Shown: positions 54,870 through 64,000 of the stretch, in pieces
Position numbering within the stretch: position 1 is the stretch's first letter
Layout of the letters: each line of letters opens with the position of its first letter
Source of the DNA: Anadara kagoshimensis
Lineage: Eukaryota > Mollusca > Bivalvia > Arcoida > Arcidae
Direction: 5' to 3'
Assembly: GCA_021292105.1 (NCBI GenBank)
Contig: CM037869.1
Coordinates: 36,335,835-36,399,834, forward strand
DNA: 64,000 nucleotides
Notes under the pieces: model-generated
Told to the model about the DNA's origin: nothing
The model's database searches: none
Seen by the model: the letters and a program-made list of their open reading frames with translations, nothing else
Position numbers and translations under genes: made by a program

Positions 54870-55559
54870 AACATTTGCCATACTAGTAGCAATATTTGAC
54901 GTAGAAAAAGTTTCGTTGAGAAACATATGCTTTGTTCTCAGTGTGAAAACATTTTATGAGAATTGAAGGCAATTTTTGTGTCTGAAATGTATAAAGTGAG
55001 ATAAATGTGTCTTTTTTTATTTTATTGCGGAATAAAAGCATAAAAATTTAAAAATCATTAATAAAACTTCTCAAAATTTGGTTAGCTTAAATAATGTTTT
55101 ATTCAGAAAATACAAAAACACACATATACATAATGATAAGGATTCGAGAACAAGACCAAGATCTTATATACAAAATTTGGTTCTTCCCAGCTATAAACTA
55201 TGTTATTTGGGCCTCATAATTTCAGAATTGACTCGTTATACACTTGGTATGGTGTCATTACTTATTTTATTTATAATATTGCTGTATTGTTGTATTACAA
55301 AAATAAACGTTTACAGTTATTACATTTTTTTGTCAAACACCATTTGCTAATTACGCTTCCGACTGCTTCTGTCGTAAACCTGTTTACAAAGCCAGAGGTA
55401 TGTCGGTATTCACACAATGCTTTATATGACATGGTTGACCAAGACTGATCGGACATCGTACGTAAATACATATGTTCTTACTTAGCATTGAAATAAAGCC
55501 ATTAAACAAAGTGAAATATATGTTGTAATAACGTATAAGTAGTATAGTAACATACTATC

Positions 55560-55650
55560 CATGTCCAAATCACAACCAAGAAGCAAAGTAAAACTTTCAA
55601 ACTGACAAGTCAGGTCAGACACGTGAACTTCCACCAGAGAAGTGATAAGC
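55560..55650 (-). repeat. Repeat B fragment
   Basis: 3' part only, catgtccaaatcacaaccaa to ccaccagagaagtga. Confidence 0.65.
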
Positions 55651-56311
55651 CGTTTGGGAAACGGACAGAAAACATGTACATTGTAGAAAATGTGACGTTT
55701 CGTTAAAATACAAATTTGATAACGCTCATTCAGCGGAAACATCAGGTTGTATACTTTGTCTTTGGCAAGGAAAAAAGAACGCACATTCAGCGGAACCATC
55801 AGGTTGTATACTTTGTCTTTGACAAGGAAAAAAGAACTGATATTTATGTCGCAAGTAAGTCAACTTCAAGCGCAAGCAGCGGAAAAAGTAGACACCATCC
55901 CTGGGATGCTTGGTGCACCAAAAATGCAAAAATTTTACAGTACTCGTGCTAGGTCAATAACTACGGCAAAGGAGATAATTATCGCAAAAGATCTCGGACC
56001 TTATAGTGTAGTGGAAGTTTAGGTTTTCGTGAAAGGATTCAAAACTCTAGAGCCCCAATACACAGTACCTTCACGTAAAACCTTCTCTGATGTATTTCCT
56101 GAGCTATATGAAAACGCTTAAGGTTAAGGAATAAAATGCTTGGATGACGTTAAATATGTGAGCATTGCAACTGATGGTTGGACTTCAATGGCACTTCAGT
56201 CCTATGTAACAATAACCGTGCATTATATTGATAAAAATGGTGTAACAATGTGCTACAGACTACAATGCAAGTTAAATCTCAAAAAGGGCAAAATATTGGT
56301 CAGGAATTAAA
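55650..56311 (+). pseudogene. hAT/ZBED-type transposase remnant
   Basis: Begins with a BED-finger-like HCRKCDVSLKYK, then ITTAKEIIIAKDLGPYSVVE, GFKTLEPQYTVPSRKTFSDV and VSIATDGWTSMALQSYVTIT, which match the ZBED/hAT transposase block (DLRPYSVVE ... YxVPSRxxFS ... TDGWTS ... SYVTVTxHYI). Frameshifts and a stop at about 56020 break it. A 57-bp segment (55729-55785) is directly repeated inside. It ends abruptly at a different repeat at 56312. Confidence 0.75.
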
Positions 56312-58640
56312 CAAGAGGCCCATGGGCCTAAACGCTCCTCTGTGATCTTGACCTTTGAACAATGACCTTTATTTATATATTAAATGATCATAGGCCAATA
56401 GCTACAATATCCAAGTAAATATGCTTATAAAAAGTTTATAGTTTTTAAGATAATATACCATTTGAATACTTGTTGGTATCTGTGAACTTGACCTTTGAAC
56501 CCATAATCTTCATTGACATACCAGAGGCTCAGTGTGGCTGAGCCTGTATCGCTCACCTGACTAAAATGCTTTTAAAGCAAATTTGTATATATGCTTTTCC
56601 AATAGGGTCCAATGTGAAACAACGTTCTCCGCTGGCAGCCATGTTTTATGGCAGATCAGAAAAATTTTGGCAATCTATGTAAAGGACCTTCTATACATCA
56701 TTCCTGTAAAATTTGATTCAATTTGCTTCACTAGCTTCAGAGGAGATAGAATATATATGCTTTTCCCATAGGGTCCAATGTTAAACTATCTTCTGCGCTG
56801 GCGGCAAGGTTTTTAGGTGGATCAGAAAATTTTTGGCAATGTTTGTGAAGGACCTCCAATACATCATTCCTCTAAAAGTTTAGTTAAATTTGCTTCAGTA
56901 GTTTCAGAGAAGATAGCCAAAATGTGTTTTCCCATAGGGTCCAATGTTAAACTATGTTCCCCGCTGGCAGCCATGTTTTTAGGCAGATCAGAAAAATTTC
57001 GGCAATCTTTGCAAAAGACCTTCCATACATCATTCCTGTAAAGTTTAATTGAATTCGCTTCAGTCGTTTCAGAGGAGATAGCCAAAATGTGCGTTTTCCC
57101 ATAGGGCCCAATGTTAAACTTTGGCCCTGGCGGCCATTTTTTTGGCGGATCAGAAAAATTTGGGCAATCTTCGTAAATGACCTTACATACATTATTCCTG
57201 TAAAGTTTGGTTCAAATTAGCTCAGCGGTTTCAAAGAAGATAGCAAATATATGCTTTTCCCATAGGGTCCAATGTTAAACTATCTTCTGCGCTGGCGGCC
57301 ATGTTTTTTAACGGATCAGAAAAAATTTGGCAATCTAAGTAAAGGACCTTCCTTACACCATTCCTGTAAAGTTTGGTTAAATTTGCTTCAGTCATTTCTG
57401 AGGAAATAGTCAAAAATTCATTTTTCCCATAGGGTCCAATGTTAAACTATCTTCTGCGCTGGCAGCCATGGCTTTTGGCGGATCAAAGAAGTTTCGGCAA
57501 TCTAAGTAAAGGACCTTCCATACATCATTCCTGTAAAGTTTGGTTAAAATTGCTCTAGTGGTGTCAGAGGAGATAGTCAAAATGTGAAAAGTTTACGGGC
57601 GGACGGACGACGGACGCCAAGTGATGGCAATATTCGAATATACATGTCTATACAAAAAGTTAAGTTTTCGAGATAATTAACCATTTATGTATTGATTTGC
57701 ATCTGTGACCTTGACCTTTGAACCCATGACCTTAATCTACATATCAAAATAATCGTTAAATCAATTCCTACAATATTGTAATATACATGTTTATACAAAA
57801 AGTTAATAGTTTTCTAGATAATTAACCATTTCGGTATTGTTTCGCATCTGTGACCTTGACCTTTGAACCCATGACCTTTATCTATATATCAAAATGATTG
57901 TTAGGCCATTATCTACAATATTCTAATATATATGCCTATACAAAAAGTTAATAGTTTTGCGGATAATCAACTATAACGGAAATAGTTGTGCATCCTTGAC
58001 CTTGACCTTTAAATTCATGACCTTGATTTATGTATCAAAATGATCGTCATGTCAATACCTACAATTAACTGAAAATCCCATGCCATTCTCACATGAAATG
58101 TTTAAAAAATAGCATTTCTTATCAAAGGTAAAAAAAGGGGACATGACCTTGACCTTGACAATTTTTTGGAAGAAAGTAGCAAGACAAGATCAACAGTGAA
58201 AACTCCATACAATTATCTTCAGCCGTTATTGGGTTATAACAATAAATGTCTCATTTTCAAAATTACACAATTTTATGCAAAAAACGCGTAACCTATTTTT
58301 CGTTCATTTTCATGAAAAAAAAATACAATTTTAATGTTCCCAGGCATGCTGAATCTAAATATCTAATCAAAATTTGCCTGCACCTTTTGGTTTCAGAGAA
58401 GAAGATTTTTTTGTCTTTTTGCTATTTTTAGTAACGGCGGCCATCTTGTTAGGCGTGGCCAAACCCCGAACACAATTTTTAAAGACTGTTACCCAGGCAT
58501 GATAATCGCCAAGTTTCATCAAATTTGCCCCAGTAGTTTTGGAGGAGAAGATTAAAATGTAAAGTTTACACACGACGGACGGTGATAGATTGCAATAGAT
58601 CATCTGAGCCTTTGGCTCAGGTGAGCTAAAAAAACAACAA
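56312..58640. mobile_element. Composite repeat element with tandem arrays, inserted in the hAT remnant
   Basis: Left edge aacaagaggcccatgggcct, right edge gagcctttggctcaggtgag. Inside are 146-bp-unit arrays (56340-56520 and 57610-58080) split by a 165-bp-unit array. The motif ggctgagcctgtatcgctca at 56538 and the right edge are inverse relatives (gctcacctga / tcaggtgagc). Confidence 0.6.
56525..57595. repeat. Tandem array of about six 165-bp units
   Basis: cccatagggtccaatgttaa recurs at about 56603, 56770, 56935, 57102, 57263 and 57430 (spacing 161-167). Each unit also has gctggcggccatgtttttgg, cattcctgtaaagtttg and tttcagaggagatag. Confidence 0.88.
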
Positions 58641-59109
58641 GTCATAAAAAGTGCATGGTCAGACAATACTGTTTTATTTGAATAGAATATGCCTCAACAA
58701 TGATCAAGTAATATAGAAACTTAGCTTTTATAATCTTAACTTGGATATTTGGTAGCCTTGAAATAAAAACTATCACGCCTGGCACACGCATTTTTTAAAA
58801 TAAATAATTAATTGTAGAACAACCTCAACCTTAAATTGTCGAGTTTTCAAAAAACCTCGTATTTCTTGAAAAAAAACTCTGGCCCATATGCACCGTTTTA
58901 AAACGTTGAATATATATAAAAATCTCTTCATTTTTTTAATGAACTTGTTATACAATGTAATACAATGTAATAATTATTTTCCCCAAAACGTGTATTTTTG
59001 CACAATTTCCATAAACATGCACCAAATATTTTAAAATTGTGTAGGCAATTTCATAATTGTACCCCTCTTTAACGTTTTTCAACCAAATGGTTTTCACTTG
59101 AATTTTTCT

Positions 59110-59285
59110 ATTCAGTTTTGATTCAACACGTGGCGGGTGTAGCTAGCTAAACAGGAGGTGCCTTCCCTTCCGCAGCACCCGGTCTCACTTCCCAGGTGTC
59201 TAACTTCTCACGTGTCTAACCTTACTTGTCAGTTCCAGTTTTAACTTTGCTTCGGGCATGTATTAGTATGTTTGTTTTTGATTAC
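59110..59285 (+). repeat. Repeat B copy
   Basis: From cgtggcgggtgtagctagct to gtatgtttgtttttgat with an internal duplication/deletion around ctaacttctcacgtgtctaa. Confidence 0.75.
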
Positions 59286-59399
59286 CATCGAGAAATGCGA
59301 TTTGAGAAAAAACTCAGCTTAGTTTTTTCAGATAAGATCAGATGAAACTTAAGTTTTGACGCAAGATTTTTTTCGAGAAATCGGGGCCCGTTTAATACA

Positions 59400-60175
59400 C
59401 GAGCTAACAAAACAACAGCTTGAACCCTATACAGAGGTTTGATCCCAAAACTACTAATAACGTCCCAACGCTTGGTTCGTTACAATGCATCACTGTGCCT
59501 ATGATGCAAGAACGGGCATTACATTTTGCCAAGGACTAAGAAAATAGAGACTTTAAAGCGGCTAATGGATGGCTTGATTCATTTTTTGAAAAGACACAAT
59601 ATTGTTTTTGGTGTAATGAGTGGGGAATCGGGTGAAATTGACAAAATGCACTGAATAACTGCCAGAAGTATGTAGAAGATACAGTCCTAGAGACATTTTT
59701 AACATGGACGAATCTGGACTTTTTTCCGAGACACTATAAACAAGAGTTTCCATGTAAAAGATGGCACATACAGAGCTGGCAAACGTTCAAAGGAAGGACT
59801 ATCATTTCGTTTTGTTTAACATGCTTGGAGAAAAGGAAAAAAAAATCTTTTTATTGGTGCTAAACCACAGTTGTTTAAAAACGTTTTTGTAACACAACTA
59901 CCCATACATTATTAAAGTAACAAAAAGACCTCGATGACTTGGGTGATATTTCAGGACTGGCTTAAGTAAATTGACAAGAAAATGCGAAGACAAAAGAGAC
60001 ACGTATTATTGCAAAGAGTGGTGCAGTTTGTTTTGATCGGTATACCGATTATTTGCTGGAAAATGAAGTGAGTGAGTTATTGTTTAAAGCCGCATCAGCA
60101 TTATTGCAGCTATTCGCGGCTAGAAAAAATAAAATGCTGGAAAATGATTTTACCAAACACAGCAAATATGTTGTC
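59400..60175 (+). pseudogene. Decayed pogo/Tigger-type transposase
   Basis: Frame-broken pieces in the right order: MMQERALHFAKD, then FKAANGWLDSF and KRHNIVFGVMSGESGEID (CENP-B/Tigger helix-turn-helix region), NMDESGLF (the DxxETG-like first catalytic block), GKRSKEGLSFRFV, and MTWVIFQDWLK. At least several frameshifts and stops. Not functional. Confidence 0.7.
60054..60147 (-). mobile_element. 68-bp retro-insertion with 13-bp target duplication
   Basis: tgctggaaaatga occurs at 60054-60066 and 60135-60147. Between them is the 3' end of a SINE-like element (minus strand: ctagccgcgaatagctgcaa ... gcggctttaaacaataact, ACTC tail). Same element as 45196-45270. Confidence 0.85.
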
Positions 60176-60179
60176 TAGT

Positions 60180-61420
60180 TAAAACTATAGTTATGTGTAT
60201 ATTTTGTATCCCAGTATCGGAACATCCCTACTATACGATTGTTCAAAACGTTGAATAAAAGGACCAGACCTTGATACCCGACTTTCAGTAATTGAAAAAC
60301 TAAACTTTTTTGACAAAAAATTCCACACGAGGACAAATTCAACAAAATTGTGAAATTAAGAATTTAAAAATGATAAAAAGTAATAATTTCTAACGTCGAA
60401 TTAATTTTACTAAGGATATCTTAGTTGAACCAAAAGTGCATCGTGTTACACTTTTCATTTTATTCTTACTGTATGATATATAAATAAAAATAAATGACGG
60501 TTGTATTGTTACATGATTGTTTTTATTATAAATATTTGTTTTGCAATTACTGTTACAAGGAATGACATGATATTTTGCATAAACAATTTTGTAACTGATA
60601 ACCGATACATCAGGTAAATGTTTATCTAGATTCAGAAGTACTCTATTAGTCATTTTGCAAACCATTGTATCATCAGTATCATCGTAAATCAATATAACAG
60701 ATAAAGTTTCCTAGCTATTGTGAGACTTGATTTTCATGGTACTGCATATCAAGACTAAAAACTAAACGTCATAGTGGCTTATGAATAATCTGTAATTAAA
60801 AATATTTTTATCAAAAGTGATTCATCAATGTATCATCTGGGTTGAGATTTTTTCCGCCATATGAACATTTTTTCATCAATGTTGATGGCTGATTTATGTG
60901 TGGCAAGACACTCTCAATAGTCTTAAAACGAAATCTTCAGCAGAAATAGAAATTTAAAACTTTCGTAGAGAAGGAAGCTGAAAACCAAAGTGTGTCAAAG
61001 CGAGAACTGTTCAGATTGTTACTTGCATGCAAAAGAAAATCTACAGTGGAAAGATGTGCTTGCTGAATGACTATTCCAAACTCCAGAACGAAGAGTATTA
61101 TTGGGTTGGATTTAAAATTGGGTTTTCATTTGCACAAGGGACAGAATCCCTTCAGGTGTTTTCAAATGGCATTGCGGTCTACCATTTAGGCAAAGAAGCT
61201 TTAAAAATATCATGACGGTTTTTTTTAAACAAATTTGGCAGAACAAATAGCAGACATTGATCCATTTATGTACCAATGTCTAAATTGTGCAGTTGATAAA
61301 GATTTACAATTGAAGTAAAGCAGTTAACCAACTACTAAAATTTCAAAAAGACAACGATAAGACATCTCCAAAATGAGGCCATTCCAATTTACAATGAACT
61401 TATCCACAGATCACATGAGG
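60180..61420. other. Nothing recognised
   Basis: AT-rich, several short frames (for example 61027-61215, 62 codons) without recognisable domains; possibly more decayed transposon. Confidence 0.35.
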
Positions 61421-61432
61421 GTGGGAAATATA

Positions 61433-61702
61433 CCATTTGGTTTAAGAAATGCATTACTGGCTAGAAAGATCAAAAATATTGTTAAATGAACAGACGAACA
61501 TCTCCAATCATCCTGAACATAGTAAGGTTTTGTTTCTTTATCCTAGCGGGAGACATTCGTCTAGATTTAGTTCATACTATTTGGTTTCAGAAATGCCAAA
61601 CTGGCAAGGAAAAGATCAATAATATTGTTAAATGAACATCTAAAATAAGCCAGAACATAGTAAGGATTTTTTTTTACAACCTAGTGATTGACATTCATCT
61701 AG
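61433..61702. repeat. Direct tandem duplication, about 140-bp unit
   Basis: catttggtttaagaaatgca / tatttggtttcagaaatgcc starts two units that share aatattgttaaatgaac, gaacatagtaagg and gacattc.tctagattt.gtt. Confidence 0.75.
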
Positions 61703-61709
61703 ATTTGGT

Positions 61710-63320
61710 TCACAAACCACCTTACAATATCATCTGGATGGTTTTGTTCAAGTTGTGTAACTTTTTCTTATTTTACAACACGGTCGTTTCATGACAGATA
61801 TCCACTTTTCCTACATGTGTTATGTCGTGCGATACCTTTTTAAATTCCTTTTGTTTGTTTGTCATATTGGTTCTGATAATTTTGAAGTGGTTTGAAGTAT
61901 ATTTATTTTAGCTACAACTTAGTGGGTTTTTTTTATCTATGTGTGAAGTTATGGTAAGTTCTGCTAGACATGTTTTCATTTAATTGTGGTAAACTAAGAC
62001 CTTAACTTTTATTTATCTTTACTGTTACAGATGAAAGTTCAGATTTGAACAGTTATCTGGTACAACTGGTGCATTTAACTATTCTAGATTAACTGGGTTG
62101 GCTTCAGTACTGACTGATTTAAAGTTGTAGTGAAAGTTCAAAAAGGAACAAAGTCCATACTTGACCGAGCTCGAGATGAAGTCCAAGCATACAGGACAGA
62201 TGATAATTTTCCACTAAACAAATTTACGACGTTGTGTTGAAAAAACATTGATAAAACATTCTCATCATCGTAGTTTTGCACCAGGATATCTGTGTATTGT
62301 ATATTGCAAGAACATTATTTTAGATATAATTTACTGTGATACACGCACTGTTTTATTACGGTTGTGCGCGTTTTATTACAGTTTGAATTAACCAATCAGT
62401 CACTATCTAGTGACAAGTGTGCATTGCAGTTTTTTAAAAAAATAAAGAGTACTGTTTACTTAGTACTTAATATTGTGCATTAGTGGTCAAATAAATACTC
62501 AATTTTACTTTAATATTATACATATATTATTTAAAATGGAATGCATCTGGGAGTGCAAATTAAATGTGCATAATTGAATGCACTCTCAGACCAACCCTAT
62601 GAAAAAACATCCAAATTAGAGCTACTCTTCACGTGATACATTTGAGATTGACAAGTGAGCACAGAGCTTTAAAGTGTCACAAGTGAAGGAGTCCACAAGA
62701 TCCTGTGCCTTTTACCAACTATCAGCAGCGGAACAAGTTTCAAACCGGGAGCATCGCTTTTCAACTAGAAGTGCCTTCTTCGTAGTTGCCGCTATTTAAA
62801 ACTTTAACCAAATGCATTAACTATAATGAGCAGAGGTTCATTAACAGTCCGTCACTAGAAAATCTTAAATGCATAAAAGCGGAGGAACTTGTTAATGACA
62901 AAGCGGGCAAAGTTCTGTGCAACTAAAGCAGTATGGTGACGAAACAGAGAGGGAATACTTAAATAGGGTTCAAAAACTGGCCATGGACCATGGTTGCGTC
63001 AAAAATAACCCACCGTCCGAATCGAGTTGCGTCATTCTTAAAATTATTGCGTCAAAAACGCACTATGGAGAAAACACAGATATAAAAACCCGTTTTAATG
63101 CATCTCTGTTGATAGGCATATCTTGTGTAAGTGACCCAATCATAATATACTGTATATTAATCACATGCGATTTAGATATGCCAGCATTTTTAAGATTCTA
63201 TCATTACATTTAATAACATACATTCGAATATGTAATTTCTCACTACCGATGTTGTATTATTAAGATATAAAACATTACACTAGGAATACATCTGTACTTG
63301 TTACATATAGAGTTTGTTCC
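61710..63320. other. Possible decayed element, no clear gene
   Basis: A 98-codon frame at 62917-63213 (LKQYGDETEREYLNRVQKLA) vaguely recalls retroelement gag but stands alone. The rest shows no domain. Confidence 0.25.
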
Positions 63321-63329
63321 CACTACAGG

Positions 63330-63685
63330 GACTTTGTACACCGAAGCAGGCTGCTTGCAAATAAGATGTTGTCTTAGGGACATTGCAGGCCTAGGCTTGT
63401 CAAGGCCCTCAAAAGGTTTTATGGCTGTCATCAAGTTTGATGTCTTGGGTGTCCAGGATTGCCCTGGATATATTTGACGTCCCATAGTTCCATGTTCCTT
63501 TCACATAATTTTCATTAAACACGTGGCGGGTGTAGATAGCTATACAGGAGATGCTTACCCTTCTTAAGCATCCAGCCTCACTTCCCTGGTGAAAGTTTAC
63601 GTGTCTAACCTGACTTGTCAATTCCAAAGATTTTATTTTGCTTCTGGGTTGTGATTCGGACATGGATTAGTATGTTTGTTTTTAT
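63330..63685 (+). repeat. Repeat B, longest copy (reference)
   Basis: About 355 bp: gaagcaggctgcttgcaaat, gcctaggcttgtcaaggccc, ttgccctggatatatttgac, gtggcgggtgtagatagct, cacttccctggtgaaagtt, tgcttctgggttgtgattcg, ending gtatgtttgttttt. About 28 copies or fragments occur in the window on both strands. Most end at the same 3' point and start at varied points, as 5'-truncated retrocopies do. No tRNA-like head or coding frame was seen, so the class is unknown. Confidence 0.8.
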
Positions 63686-64000
63686 TACATGTAGAGTTTA
63701 AATCATCTACTATTGTTCCATGTAACTTGTATAGTCGATTTAACTTTAAATCAAATTTTATCTCTAAAATTCAACTTGAATTGAAAACAGGTATATACCG
63801 AAACTTTTGTCGTTTTTCATAACAGAAAAATCAATGTGTTGATGTACCTCAGATAGGTGTACATCACACCTGCTTGACTTGCATACTCATTATTATCACA
63901 TTAGTCAGGGGGCAGATGTTAAAAAGTAGCCTCTTTATTGCCCCCCCCCCTAAACTTTTTTGTTAAAAGCAGGAAACATGGTGGATCTTATTGCCCCATA

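Noticed and set aside
55078-55448. Small membrane-protein gene from two overlapping hydrophobic frames
   Set aside because: AT-rich 3' flank of the lectin gene; two frames overlap with no start context or family signal.
56525-57595. CRISPR-like array
   Set aside because: Units are contiguous 165-bp tandem repeats without unique spacers, in a eukaryotic genome.
61027-61215. 62-codon frame (YYWVGFKIGFSF) as a lectin or transposase exon
   Set aside because: No supporting motif order or splice phase.
62917-63213. Retroelement gag
   Set aside because: LKQYGDETEREYLNRVQKLA only vaguely gag-like; no zinc knuckle, protease or RT nearby.

Overview
The window looks like nuclear DNA of a bivalve or other mollusc. 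It is AT-rich, has small phase-1 exons separated by 0.4-8 kb introns, and is packed with short interspersed elements: tRNA-headed SINEs, several MITE and foldback families, a Penelope-like reverse transcriptase fragment, and decayed hAT and pogo/Tigger transposases. The receptor at its centre resembles the molluscan GRL101 / type C LGR family (LDLa + LRR + 7TM). The organism call is an inference from gene families and repeat style, not from a database match.

Region 1 (about 1059-30196, + strand) reads as one very large receptor gene, open at its 5' end. I traced 20 exons by hand with compatible splice phases, about 1,930 residues in all. The order is: M28-peptidase-like domain with its catalytic residues replaced; two C-type lectin domains; a YWTD (LDLR class B) propeller; two EGF modules; a second YWTD propeller; an LDLa module; leucine-rich repeats; a rhodopsin-family 7TM bundle of the relaxin-receptor/GRL101 type; and a basic cytoplasmic tail. 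I know the LDLa-LRR-7TM part as an established architecture. I do not know a described receptor that adds M28-like, lectin and LDLR-propeller modules in front of it. The exon carrying LDLa, LRR and 7TM has an apparent one-base insertion inside LDLa, so the gene is a recent pseudogene, a null allele, or contains an assembly error.

Region 2 (about 32050-54673, + strand) is a second gene about 2 kb downstream. It encodes one membrane-spanning segment, a short helical stalk and two C-type lectin domains, both lacking the usual Ca2+/sugar residues. Its last intron (7.7 kb) holds what looks like a 4.03 kb TTAA-flanked, piggyBac-like element. Another intron holds a Penelope-like RT fragment split by an AT-rich minisatellite.

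Region 3 (54674-64000) has no gene I can support. It holds a decayed hAT/ZBED transposase interrupted by tandem arrays (146-bp and 165-bp units), a decayed Tigger-like transposase carrying a small retro-insertion with a 13-bp target duplication, and further interspersed repeats.

Exon ends are manual readings of splice consensus and reading phase and may be off by a few bases. Repeat limits are approximate, usually within 10-20 bp.
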